31,093 nt of DNA from RYN-133 sp036497285 (GTDB taxonomy: Bacteria > Actinomycetota > Actinomycetes > Mycobacteriales > Jatrophihabitantaceae): assembly GCA_036497285.1 (NCBI GenBank), contig DASXJR010000070.1, forward strand, positions 1-31,093, written 5' to 3'. A program made the translations under genes and the position numbers. The notes beneath the pieces were generated by a model. It searched no databases. It saw only the letters and a program-made list of their open reading frames with translations, and had not been told where the DNA came from. This document shows positions 15,335 to 22,634 of this stretch, piece by piece; positions within the stretch are counted from its first letter, which is position 1; each line of letters starts with the position of its first letter.

Positions 15335-16270
15335 TCAAACGATTGCGAGCGGTGCCACCCACGCACCGGTAGCGCCGCGCAGCTTCGCGTGTGCGATGAC
15401 GAGCAGGAATTCGGTCAGCCCGGCCCGGGCGGCTTCGGCGAGGCAGAGGTTCTCGACCACGACGACTCCGTGATGGGTGTTCAGCGTCTGGGGCACGACG
15501 AAGGGCTGTGCCGGGTCCTCTGCCGGGACCGGACCGTAGCTCCACGTATCGCAGCCGGTGAGAGCAACTCCGTGCGCTACCAGCCAGTGCGCCAATGCCA
15601 TGCCGGGTCCCGGTTCTCCGGAGGAGTACCGGTCGTTGTCCGAACCCCACAGACTGCCCCAGCCGGTGTGGAAGAAGACCGCGTCTCCCGCGCCGACCTT
15701 GATCCCTTTCGCCGTGAGCGCGGCTTCGACGTCCGCGACGGTGATCACGTCGCCGGGATCGAGCCGATCCACGCCGCGTGCCGCAGCGATGTCGACCAGC
15801 ATGCCGCGAGTGACGATCTGCGGGAGGGTGTCGACGCCTAGACGGTTCGTCCCGTGATCCTCGGCTATGTCGGCGAGGCGGTGTCCGTTGTAGGTCCGGT
15901 CCCCGACCTGCAAGTGGTTGAGGGCGTCCATGTGCGTGCCCATCTGCTGTGTCGCGGTGACCTGTTCGACGATCCAGTTGACGTTGTTGCGGCCCCACCC
16001 GGCCGGGCCGGCATCGGGACGCCGCCGGTTGATCTGGTGGTAGTTGGTCGTCAGGTACTGCCGGAACGTCCGGCCGGGGAAAGCAGGGATGTCGGCGTGC
16101 AACACATGCGCCAGGTCGAACACAAGGCCACGTCGGACGAGGCCGATGGCCGCGAGCAGCTTCGACGGCGTGATCTCGTTCAGCGCGCCGGCCTGGTCGT
16201 CCGCGCCGTACTTGGACGGCCACCACGTGGTGGTGTCGTTCGCGGGCGGGGCGTCGACGGCGGTACTCAC
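15335..16270 (-). CDS. Cyclase family protein (kynurenine formamidase-like hydrolase)
   Basis: 311-aa metal-dependent hydrolase of the cyclase/KynB fold. The zinc motif is QMGTHMDALNH at 109-119, with His113, Asp115 and His119; the first position of the classical HxGTHxDxxxH is Gln109 instead of His. Other family features are DPGDVITVADVEAAL, GDAVFFHTGWGSLWG and GCDTWSYGPVPAED. Members hydrolyse amides, lactones or act as dehydratases. Starts at a GTG overlapping the stop of the glucose dehydrogenase gene (GTGA), so the two are coupled. With gluconolactone as the upstream product, a lactonase-type role is a reasonable guess but unproven; kynurenine formamidase is unlikely because no tryptophan pathway gene is near. 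Confidence 0.88.
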   Translation of the reverse strand: MSTAVDAPPANDTTTWWPSKYGADDQAGALNEITPSKLLAAIGLVRRGLVFDLAHVLHADIPAFPGRTFRQYLTTNYHQINRRRPDAGPAGWGRNNVNWIVEQVTATQQMGTHMDALNHLQVGDRTYNGHRLADIAEDHGTNRLGVDTLPQIVTRGMLVDIAAARGVDRLDPGDVITVADVEAALTAKGIKVGAGDAVFFHTGWGSLWGSDNDRYSSGEPGPGMALAHWLVAHGVALTGCDTWSYGPVPAEDPAQPFVVPQTLNTHHGVVVVENLCLAEAARAGLTEFLLVIAHAKLRGATGAWVAPLAIV

Positions 16271-17088
16271 TCCGAAGACCAGGTCATCTCGAAGGACGGA
16301 TACAGGGTGAGCCCGCCGTCGACGAAGATGGTCTGGCCGGTGATGTACGCCGCTTCGTCCGAGCAGAGGAACGCGGTGACAGCGGCCATCTCCTCGGCGT
16401 CGCCCGCGCGGCGCATCGGGATGTGGCTCTCGACAGCCTTGCGTTTGACCGGGTCGTCGATCCAGGACCTGTTGATCGGGGTCACCGTCGCGCCCGGACC
16501 GATGCTGTTCACGCGGATGCCCCGGGCTGCGTACTCGAGCGCCAGCGTGTGCGTCAGGTTCTGCATGCCGCCCTTGGACACGGAGTATCCGACGAAGCGT
16601 GGCTTCGGAATGACCTGGTGCACGCTCGAGACGTTCACGATCGAGCCGCCGGTGCCGGCGTCGAGGAAGTGGCGAACCGCCTGCTGGGCGCAGAGGAATG
16701 CACCGCGGAGGTTGACCGCGAGCACCTTGTCGAAGTCCTCGACACTCAGCCTCTCGGTGTCCTCGGCGATCTGGATGCCGGCGTTGTTGATCAGATAGTC
16801 GATGCGGCCGTAGTGGCGCCGCACCTCGTCGAACATCGCGGCGACCTCAGCGGCGTCGGACACGTCGGCTTGCACGAGAGTGGGCTTCGTACCGGCCTCG
16901 GACATCTGCTTCATGCAGATGTCGACACCGTGCTCGATCGTTTCCCTGGTCTCCTCAGCTCCGTCCGGACGGCCGACGTAGTTGATGGCCACGTCGACGC
17001 CCTCCTGCCCCAGGCGGATGGCGATTGCCTGGCCGATGCCGGAACTGCCTCCGGTGACGACGCCGACCTTGCCCTGTAGTCCCTTCAC
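16267..17088 (-). CDS. Glucose 1-dehydrogenase-like SDR
   Basis: 273-aa short-chain dehydrogenase. TGGSSGIG (12-19), NNAG (101-104), catalytic Ser155, Tyr168 and Lys172. Recalled resemblance to Bacillus glucose 1-dehydrogenase is strong in VSSVHQVIPKPRFVGYSVSKGGM, IGPGATVTPIN, VESHIPM and the C-terminal DGGLTLYPSF, so oxidation of D-glucose to gluconolactone with NAD(P) is the best guess. There is an insertion of about a dozen residues around 43-62 (EETRETIEHGVDICMKQM). The chosen GTG (17088) has GAGGAG 6 bases upstream; a GTG at 17118 would add 10 residues but lacks a ribosome site. First gene of the long minus-strand cluster; overlaps the cyclase gene by 4 bases. General-stress SDRs of this type are known in Gram-positives. 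Confidence 0.9.
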   Translation of the reverse strand: MKGLQGKVGVVTGGSSGIGQAIAIRLGQEGVDVAINYVGRPDGAEETRETIEHGVDICMKQMSEAGTKPTLVQADVSDAAEVAAMFDEVRRHYGRIDYLINNAGIQIAEDTERLSVEDFDKVLAVNLRGAFLCAQQAVRHFLDAGTGGSIVNVSSVHQVIPKPRFVGYSVSKGGMQNLTHTLALEYAARGIRVNSIGPGATVTPINRSWIDDPVKRKAVESHIPMRRAGDAEEMAAVTAFLCSDEAAYITGQTIFVDGGLTLYPSFEMTWSSE

Positions 17089-17252
17089 GACGTTCTCCTC
17101 GCGATCGATGACTGTCACGTGCTTTCGGACGTGCTGTCCATCGCCGGTGCGAGATGTTTCACTGCCGGAAACGACTTCATCGAGTCCGGCACGCAGAGTC
17201 AGTTGCGTGCGAGGCGCTGTAACGCTCGACGGGTTTGCTTGGACTATGAGCC
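17089..17252. promoter_or_regulatory. Divergent promoter region with GTTTC-N7-GAAAC inverted repeat
   Basis: The 164-base gap separates the minus-strand cluster led by the glucose dehydrogenase from the + strand hypothetical gene. It holds an inverted repeat GTTTC (17156-17160) and GAAAC (17168-17172), and a CACGTG hexamer near 17116. These are candidate operator sites; no -10/-35 pair could be assigned confidently. If the six genes down to the antiporter form one transcript, its promoter should be here. Confidence 0.35.
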
Positions 17253-17960
17253 ATGACCACCAGTACCTCTACGCTCAAAGCCACCCGCGACGCGCTTCAC
17301 CAAATCGCGGAGCACGTGCTCGCCGCCGCGCAGTACCGTGAGACCGGAACAATCCGGCTCCACGTGGTCGCCGGCGGTTTCGAGACCGTGCGCGACGTGA
17401 ACGGCGGGCGGCTCGGCGTCGTCGACGGCCGGCTCGTCGTCGGCGACCCGGTCGGGGGTCGGAACACCGGCCTGTCCACGGTCGCAGCCGCGGCCGAGTT
17501 CGCCGGGATCACGCCGGGCCTACCAGCAGCCGCTTATCGTGCCGCCACTGCGTTCACTCCCGACGCAGACTTGTCCATCCACCAGGACAGTGTTCGACTT
17601 CTGGGCGGGTGGTATGAGCTGGGGGACGCGGCACTGCGTGAGTTCGCAGAACGAATCGGGGAAGGCGCGCAGCAGCCCACCCTCTGGCCGGAGCATTTCG
17701 ACCTCGGCCTGACCTTCGACAACGTGAACTACGGCGCATCGCCGGGCGACGGCCACTTCGCGAACCCGTATCTCTACGTAGGCCCGCACAGCGGGCCGCC
17801 GCGCCGGGACTCGTTCTGGAATGCGGACTTCGGCGCGGTCCGACTCAATGACCAGATCCCGTCTGTGGACAGTGCGGTCGCGTTCTTCGAACAGGGCCGC
17901 GCACGCGCGAACGGGCGGGAGTTGTCGGGGGAACTCCGTCCAGGACCGGCGGCACCCTAA
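17253..17960 (+). CDS. Conserved hypothetical protein, 235 aa
   Basis: Soluble protein with no signal peptide or membrane segment. It opens with a helical stretch (TLKATRDALHQIAEHVLAAAQY), then TGTIRLHVVAGGFETV and DVNGGRLGVVDGRLVVGD. The C-terminal half holds WPEHFDLGLTF, then a conserved-looking NYGASPGDGHFANPYLYVGPH segment and SFWNADFGA, rich in aromatic and acidic residues. This looks like a family known only as hypothetical in actinobacteria; I cannot assign a fold or reaction. Divergent from the glucose dehydrogenase operon and followed by two hairpins before the convergent peptidase gene. The reading frame is well supported by codon-position GC and by the absence of a competing frame. 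Confidence 0.8.
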   Translation: MTTSTSTLKATRDALHQIAEHVLAAAQYRETGTIRLHVVAGGFETVRDVNGGRLGVVDGRLVVGDPVGGRNTGLSTVAAAAEFAGITPGLPAAAYRAATAFTPDADLSIHQDSVRLLGGWYELGDAALREFAERIGEGAQQPTLWPEHFDLGLTFDNVNYGASPGDGHFANPYLYVGPHSGPPRRDSFWNADFGAVRLNDQIPSVDSAVAFFEQGRARANGRELSGELRPGPAAP

Positions 17961-18081
17961 GGGCAAGGATTTCGGTTTCCGTCGGAACAAGGCCGAGCTT
18001 CTCGGCTGCCTCGACAAGGCCGGGTAGCAAAGTCTGAGGCCGCGTTCCGCGGAGCGCACCATCGGTGGCAAATTCCGTCGG

Positions 18082-18096
18082 TGCCGCTTGGCGGCA
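18082..18096. terminator. GC-rich hairpin between convergent genes
   Basis: TGCCGC-TTG-GCGGCA forms a perfect 6-bp stem with a 3-base loop. It lies in the 203-base gap between the hypothetical gene (stop 17960) and the S51 peptidase gene (stop 18164 on the other strand), where a bidirectional terminator would be expected. There is no U-tract, as is common in actinobacteria. The rest of the gap holds no gene I can support. Confidence 0.45.
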
Positions 18097-18117
18097 GACA
18101 TCCGGTCGGGTGCGCAT

Positions 18118-18131
18118 CCGCCTGTCGGCGG
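18118..18131. terminator. Second hairpin between convergent genes
   Basis: CCGCC-TGTC-GGCGG, a 5-bp GC stem with a 4-base loop, 33 bases from the peptidase stop. Together with the hairpin at 18082-18096 it makes a tandem terminator plausible. Confidence 0.35.
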
Positions 18132-18163
18132 GGTAGCGGAGGTCAATCACGAATGTCGGGCGG

Positions 18164-18826
18164 CTATGAACCGAACTTGGTCCATTGCCCTTCGGAGACC
18201 ACCTCGACGGATCCGTCGACGACCTTGATGGCGGTCTGTTCGTCGATGGCGTAGGCCGGGACGCCGATGTCGGCGGCCCAGCGTTGTGCGTCAGCCATGG
18301 TGTTCGTCGGAAAGGCGTCCAGGTGCGGGAAGATCGAGAAGTCGACGACTCCCAGGGTGCGGTCGTCCGGCGCGGACGGCCACTCGACGAAGTACGCCCC
18401 GATCCGGGGCGTCATCACCATGCTTCCGGCACTCACTCCCACCCAGACCGTATCGGGCAGCGAAGGCAGATGATCGGCAAGCCCGGACTCCCGCATCCAG
18501 TGGCACAGGTACGTCGCGTCGCCGCCGTCGACCAGGAGCACGTCGGCCTCCCGGATCCAAGGGACCCATCGCTGCGCGCCGATGGTGGGCAACGCGGTGA
18601 GCTCGAGGACACCGAGCGACGCCCAGCCCAAGCCGGAGAAGTGCTGCCACTGGGGACTGGCGGCTACGAAACCCTGCACCGACGTCGGACCGCACATCGG
18701 GTGACCCCACTGTGCCGTCGGGACGCACAGGGCGTGAGACTCAGCGATCGGTTTGCCGAGAAGCTGCACAAGCGCCGAGTGGATGCTCGGATTCGTGACG
18801 CCGCCTGACGTGAGCAAGAGCTTCAT
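18164..18826 (-). CDS. Peptidase S51 family protein (dipeptidase E-like)
   Basis: 220-aa class I glutamine amidotransferase-like serine peptidase. The strand-1 start is MKLLLTSGGVTN. DVLLVDGGDATYLCHWM lies at 95-111 and the nucleophile elbow VGVSAGSMVM (Ser132) at 129-138. His168 in IFPHLD is the likely catalytic histidine. E. coli PepE cleaves Asp-X dipeptides; other family members include cyanophycinase, but the length fits PepE-like enzymes. Cytosolic. The ATG is preceded by GGGGG. It is transcribed alone, with the repeat copy at 18901-18992 beginning 74 bases upstream of its start, so that element may carry or disturb its promoter or leader. Substrate unknown. Confidence 0.87.
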   Translation of the reverse strand: MKLLLTSGGVTNPSIHSALVQLLGKPIAESHALCVPTAQWGHPMCGPTSVQGFVAASPQWQHFSGLGWASLGVLELTALPTIGAQRWVPWIREADVLLVDGGDATYLCHWMRESGLADHLPSLPDTVWVGVSAGSMVMTPRIGAYFVEWPSAPDDRTLGVVDFSIFPHLDAFPTNTMADAQRWAADIGVPAYAIDEQTAIKVVDGSVEVVSEGQWTKFGS

Positions 18827-18900
18827 CGGGCCCCCAAAGTTGCGCGCGGAAGTGGATGTGACTCAAGACCCAGCACTGGCGTTCGGCGGAGCGTACCTGG

Positions 18901-18992
18901 CCGCGTTCCGCAGTTACCTCTTCCTGCTCCGCACAACGAAAACAGCACCCCGAATCTCGCAATAGCGAGCAGCAAGCCGCACACCACCTCGC
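18901..18992 (-). repeat. Dispersed hairpin-containing repeat, copy 2
   Basis: Inverted relative to copy 1 at 1820-1911 and about 17 kb away. Lies in the intergenic gap between the S51 peptidase gene and the divergent exported-protein gene. Core identity is 80 of 84 bases. The left hairpin arm is identical to copy 1; the right arm has one change (GAGCAGGAAG), giving one mismatch in the stem, so pairing is not compensated here. The end next to the peptidase has GAA in place of TTC within GCG-NNN-CGC. Confidence 0.8.
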
Positions 18993-19060
18993 CTTCCGAT
19001 CGTAGTGCGAGCGGTCCTCTGCGTTTGTTGACCCAACTCGTGATCGATCATGCTTGCGGC

Positions 19061-19579
19061 ATGTCCAGTAGCACGGCGTTCTCGCGCCGCTCCCGGTATG
19101 TGTGGGCCGTGGCGGTAGGTCTGTTGCTGATCGGCTCGGCCGTAGCGGGACCGGGATATGACTGGTATCGGAATCATCCGCATGGCACGGCAGATCCACA
19201 TGGCGAGCGGATGTCGTACCTCGCCCAGGCTGCGCACCACGCCGTTCCCGCAAATGCCACTGCTGTACAGATCCAACGCAAGCCGTCGGCTTGGGATCAC
19301 GGCGGTTGCGACGGTGGCGCACCGGGCTGGACCCGGATGGAGATCGATCTGGCATTTCGAACTCCGGATCGGTCGTCCACCGACATCGACGCGGCGATGG
19401 CACGAGCGGGTTGGCGCTCGGTACCGGTACCTGGCGGCACGGCAGTGCGTGAGTACCAGCCCGCGACGAACCGCTATGACGGTCACGGATGGCTCTTCGC
19501 ATCGACTCGCCACGCCGGCACGTCCTGGCAACTCGAACTCACTGCGGCTCCAGCCGAGGTGGAAACCCACTCCTGCTAG
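19061..19579 (+). CDS. Membrane-anchored or exported protein of unknown function
   Basis: 172 aa from the ATG; a TTG 36 bases earlier is less likely. The N-terminus SRRSRYVWAVAVGLLLIGSAVAG is basic then hydrophobic, an uncleaved anchor or signal peptide, followed by PGYDWYRNHPHG and an extracytoplasmic domain. That domain includes HHAVPANATAVQIQRKPSAW, HGGCDGGAPGWTRMEIDLAF and MARAGWRSVP. The cysteine after the anchor (HGGCDGG) and the final-residue cysteine might form a disulfide. The pattern resembles small actinobacterial exported proteins with GCDGG..GW and W.L.A.A near the end, but I cannot name the family. It is divergent from the peptidase gene across the repeat copy 2 and precedes the aldo/keto reductase by 56 bases. 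Confidence 0.75.
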   Translation: MSSSTAFSRRSRYVWAVAVGLLLIGSAVAGPGYDWYRNHPHGTADPHGERMSYLAQAAHHAVPANATAVQIQRKPSAWDHGGCDGGAPGWTRMEIDLAFRTPDRSSTDIDAAMARAGWRSVPVPGGTAVREYQPATNRYDGHGWLFASTRHAGTSWQLELTAAPAEVETHSC

Positions 19580-19635
19580 CAATCACCATCGAGCGACTTG
19601 ACCTGGTGTGCGCTCCAGGTGTCAACGTAGCCGGC

Positions 19636-20625
19636 ATGGACACACGACGACTCGGACGATCTGATCTGTACGTCAGCGCGCTCGGCCTGGGCTGCTGGCC
19701 CATCGGCGGCCCGATGGCGCGCGGTGACCAGCAACTGGGCTATACGGGCGCCGACGACGACGAATCGCTACGCGCCATCGCTGCCGCCGTCGAGCAGGGC
19801 GTGACGCTGTTCGACACCGCCGATGCGTACGGTGCCGGGCACAGCGAGCGGCTGTTGGGCCGGGCCCTCGCTGGTCATCCCGAGGTGCGGGTCGCGACCA
19901 AATTCGGCAACACCATCGACGAGGACACCCGACAGCTGACCGGAAACGACACCTCACCGGCGTACGTACGGCGCGCGGTGGAGGCATCGCTGCGCCGACT
20001 TCGCCGCGACCGGATCGACCTTTATCAACTCCACACGCCGGGCGTGGAGGCGCAGCGTGCAGCGGAGCTGGTGGAGGTGCTGGAGGAGCTGGTGCAGCGA
20101 GGTCTGATCCGCTGGTACGGCGTCAGTACGGACGACCCCGACCAGGCCCGTCCGTTCCTCGACGGCCCGCACTTCGCGGTGATCCAGTTGCAGCTCAACG
20201 TCCTCGACGGCCCGGCGCCGACGCTGGACCTTGCCGAGCAGCACGACCTGGGTGTGCTGTGCCGGTCGCCGCTCGCCATGGGCCTGCTCGGTGGCCGGTA
20301 TACAGCCGGCACCCACGTCCCCGACGGTGACGTGCGATCGCGTCAGCCGGAGTGGCTGCAATGGTTCGACGACGGGGTGCCGACGGCGGAGTTCCTGTCG
20401 CGGTTGACGTCGGTGCGCGAGGTGCTCACCGCACGTGGCCGAAGCCTTGCGCAGGGCGCGCTGGCCTGGATCTGGGCGCGCTCTGAGCGCGCCGTCCCGC
20501 TGCCCGGTTTCCGCACCGTCGCCCACGTACGCGACAGCGTCGGGGTGCAGCAGTACGGTCCGCTCATGCCGGATGAGTTCGAAGCGGTGGAGTTGGCCCT
20601 CGGTCGCGAACCGGTGCGGGCGTGA
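19636..20625 (+). CDS. Aldo/keto reductase
   Basis: 329-aa (beta/alpha)8 NADPH-dependent oxidoreductase. The N-terminus RRLGRSDLYVSALGLGCWPIGG and the catalytic tetrad Asp60, Tyr65 (FDTADAYGAGHSERLLG), Lys89 (VATKFG) and His133 (LYQLHTPG) are all present. The cofactor phosphate region lies in WARSERAVPLPGFRTVAHVRDSV. Closest in style to the AKR11/AKR12-type bacterial enzymes, which reduce aldehydes or ketones; substrate unknown. The frame is open upstream but that part overlaps the exported-protein gene, so the ATG at 19636 is chosen. The stop overlaps the start of the MerR gene (GTGA), forming a two-gene operon. Confidence 0.92.
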   Translation: MDTRRLGRSDLYVSALGLGCWPIGGPMARGDQQLGYTGADDDESLRAIAAAVEQGVTLFDTADAYGAGHSERLLGRALAGHPEVRVATKFGNTIDEDTRQLTGNDTSPAYVRRAVEASLRRLRRDRIDLYQLHTPGVEAQRAAELVEVLEELVQRGLIRWYGVSTDDPDQARPFLDGPHFAVIQLQLNVLDGPAPTLDLAEQHDLGVLCRSPLAMGLLGGRYTAGTHVPDGDVRSRQPEWLQWFDDGVPTAEFLSRLTSVREVLTARGRSLAQGALAWIWARSERAVPLPGFRTVAHVRDSVGVQQYGPLMPDEFEAVELALGREPVRA

Positions 20626-20981
20626 GCGATCAGGTGTACGCGCCGGCCGATGCCGTGGAACGCACCGGCCTGACGATCGACACACTGCGCTACTACGAGC
20701 GCGAAGGCCTGATCGGGCCGGTGCGTCGCGATCCGGGCGGACGGCGGCAGTACGACGAGGCCGATCTGGAATGGATCGGCCTCGTAACCTGCCTACGCGA
20801 CGCCGGCCTGGGCATCGCCGACCTGCGTCGGTTCACCGAACTGTTGCGCGGTTCGGCCGAGCCGGTCGACCGCGTGGCCTTCCTCGAGCAGCGCAGGGCC
20901 GAGATGGTCGAGCGGCTGCAGCAGACCCAGCGGGCGCTCGACGCCCTGGACGGCAAGATCGCCTACTACCGCAGCCACTGA
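20622..20981 (+). CDS. MerR family transcriptional regulator
   Basis: 119-aa regulator with a GTG start overlapping the aldo/keto reductase stop. The winged HTH is at about 5-75: YAPADAVERTGLTIDTLRYYEREGLIGPVRRDPGGRRQYDEADLEWI, followed by CLRDAGLGIADLRRF. The dimerisation coiled coil VAFLEQRRAEMVERLQQTQRALDALDGKIAYYRSH ends the protein. No C-terminal metal-binding cysteines, so it is of the organic-effector or aldehyde-responsive kind rather than a metal sensor. Pairing with an aldo/keto reductase is common and suggests autoregulation of both genes in response to the reductase substrate (inference). Confidence 0.93.
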   Translation: MSDQVYAPADAVERTGLTIDTLRYYEREGLIGPVRRDPGGRRQYDEADLEWIGLVTCLRDAGLGIADLRRFTELLRGSAEPVDRVAFLEQRRAEMVERLQQTQRALDALDGKIAYYRSH

Positions 20982-21017
20982 CGGCGGGTGGTGCGATGGA
21001 TCGCGCTCAGGTCAAAG

Positions 21018-21040
21018 GCCCGCTGATGGGCTGACCAGCC
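21018..21040. terminator. Weak overlapping hairpins between convergent genes
   Basis: In the 83-base gap between the MerR gene and the convergent membrane protein gene, GCCC-N6-GGGC (21018-21031) and GGCT-GACC-AGCC (21029-21040) are mutually exclusive 4-bp stems. Possible terminator, weak. Confidence 0.22.
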
Positions 21041-21064
21041 AAACGGTCTACGGTGCAGCGGAAA

Positions 21065-22120
21065 TCAGCGCTGCTCGCGGGCGAGAATCCGGGCGAGGGT
21101 GTCGTTGTCGGCATCCTCGGCGCGGTGGCGTCGCACACCGCTGCTCTCGGGCTCGGTCTGAGGCGCGATCGGGTCGAGCGCGAAGTCGGTGAACGGCGTG
21201 ATGCGCGGCATGCTGGCGAACGGGTCGGACGACGTCGGTTCGGGGCGGGCTGCCGGCCGCACGTCCGCCGGCGGTTTCGCCGGCTTGGCCGCTGCGGCCG
21301 GCGGCGCCGCTGCTGACGGTGCTGCTGCTGACGGATATACGGGCGGTGGTGGTGGTGGCGGTACCGGACGCGGGCCCACCGGCGGTGCGGGCGGCGGGCT
21401 CTGCGGTGCCTTCGGCGGATCGGCGGCACGCGGCATCGGTTCGATCAGATGCGGACCCACCGGAGCGGTCACCTGCACACCGTCCGAAACGATCTCCGCC
21501 TCGTGGATCTCGGCATGCGGCACCAGCGGGATCGCGGCCGGGAGCCGGGGCGGCTGCGCGCCGCTGCCGGGTTCGCGCGCCGACTCGCGCAGCTTGCGCA
21601 GTTCGGACTGCAGCGCCTCGAGGTCCGACCCGATCAGCCGAGTGGTCTCGATGCGCTCGAGCCGCAACTGCCCGCCGACCTTCTCGACGAGTTCCTTGCG
21701 CAGGGCGGTCACCTCGGCGCGCAGCCCGGACAATTCCTGGGCGAAGCTGGCCTGCGTCTCGCGCCGGAGCATCAGCTGCAGCTCCTGCGCGAACTCGCGC
21801 CGCGCCGCGGTCAGCGCCGAGCGTTCGATCTCGTTGATCAGCCGCACGTCCAGTTCGCGGGTCGGGACGGGCGGTGGCTGCGGCTGTGGCGCAGCCGGCG
21901 CGGGGTCGGCGGGCCGGCTCGGCAGCCGGCTGCCGAACACGGCGTACGTGCCGATCAACAGGCCCCAGAAGGCGGCGATGGCGCCGATCCGTACGTTCTT
22001 CGAGCTGTTTCCGGTGACGATGAGCCACACACCGACGACGCCGAGTCCGGCGGCGACCACGAACCCCAAGACCCGCAGCAGCGGGGTATGGCGGCCGGTC
22101 GTGGGTTGAGGCACGCGCAT
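21065..22120 (-). CDS. Ala/Pro-rich membrane protein (DUF6779-like, Rv3604c-like position)
   Basis: 351 aa from the ATG at 22120. Two N-terminal hydrophobic segments (LLRVLGFVVAAGLGVVGVWLIV and NVRIGAIAAFWGLLIGTYAVF) are joined by a short TGNSSK loop. A Pro-rich linker follows, then a long charged helical region (about 85-180, ELDVRLINEIERSALTAARREFAQELQ ... LRKELVEK) likely to be a coiled coil. The cytoplasmic tail is very Pro/Ala-rich and includes a PPPPPPPVYP run. Position at the end of the fol operon after the DUF3180 gene matches Rv3604c of M. tuberculosis, whose role is unknown. No ribosome site was seen, so it may be leaderless or start at 22159. A role in the cell envelope or division is only a guess. 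Confidence 0.82.
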   Translation of the reverse strand: MRVPQPTTGRHTPLLRVLGFVVAAGLGVVGVWLIVTGNSSKNVRIGAIAAFWGLLIGTYAVFGSRLPSRPADPAPAAPQPQPPPVPTRELDVRLINEIERSALTAARREFAQELQLMLRRETQASFAQELSGLRAEVTALRKELVEKVGGQLRLERIETTRLIGSDLEALQSELRKLRESAREPGSGAQPPRLPAAIPLVPHAEIHEAEIVSDGVQVTAPVGPHLIEPMPRAADPPKAPQSPPPAPPVGPRPVPPPPPPPVYPSAAAPSAAAPPAAAAKPAKPPADVRPAARPEPTSSDPFASMPRITPFTDFALDPIAPQTEPESSGVRRHRAEDADNDTLARILAREQR

Positions 22121-22155
22121 CAGTTTAGAGGGTGTGAATCCGCGCCCAGCAGGTG

Positions 22156-22623
22156 TCAATTTCGGCGATCATCACGATCGCTGCGTTCGCTGTTCGGATC
22201 GATGCCTGCCCGCTCCAGCACAATGCCCGCGACCGTGACGAGGATCGTCGACGCCAGCAGAAACAGGCCCACCCTGGCGTCGTTGGCTGCCGCGCGCACG
22301 TCACCGGCGTCGGGAAGCACCCGGGCGAGCAGCGCCACCGTGGCCCCGGCTACCGCCGCCCCGACGACCGAGGACGCCTTGCCCAAGGCCACGCAACGGG
22401 CAATGGCGATCGCGGTCATCGGTTTGGCAAAGGCCACGTGCCTTACGGCCAACCGGACCCGACGCGCCACGACAAGCTCGATGATGCCCAGCACCGCCAG
22501 CGGAACCGGCACGAAATAGCCGAGCGGCGGCAGGGCCGAGTACGACGTGCGCAACAGCACGTACGCGGTGACGCCGATGATGCCGAACGGAATGATCAGG
22601 TCGAGCGGACCCGTCCGCCGCAT
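22156..22623 (-). CDS. DUF3180 family membrane protein
   Basis: 155-aa integral membrane protein with four hydrophobic segments: LDLIIPFGIIGVTAYVLL, YFVPVPLAVLGIIELVVA, the long ARCVALGKASSVVGAAVAGATVALLA stretch, and VGLFLLASTILVTVAGIVL. The LGKASSVVGA segment is the recognisable core of DUF3180. The start is the ATG 11 bases after the folK stop; upstream codons overlap folK and are rejected. It lies in the folate operon in the same place as Rv3605c in M. tuberculosis. Function unknown; its conserved linkage to folK hints at a link to folate or envelope physiology, unproven. Confidence 0.87.
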   Translation of the reverse strand: MRRTGPLDLIIPFGIIGVTAYVLLRTSYSALPPLGYFVPVPLAVLGIIELVVARRVRLAVRHVAFAKPMTAIAIARCVALGKASSVVGAAVAGATVALLARVLPDAGDVRAAANDARVGLFLLASTILVTVAGIVLERAGIDPNSERSDRDDRRN

Positions 22624-22634
22624 CTGTGGCCCGG

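Noticed and set aside
15324..16226. N-terminal extension of the GMC oxidoreductase
   Set aside because: The frame is open but overlaps the cyclase gene, is Arg-rich and lacks domain similarity; ATG 15323 has a strong ribosome site.
17961..18163. Gene fragment in the gap after the 235-aa hypothetical
   Set aside because: Short frames on both strands have no start context or recognisable pattern; the two GC-rich hairpins explain the gap better.
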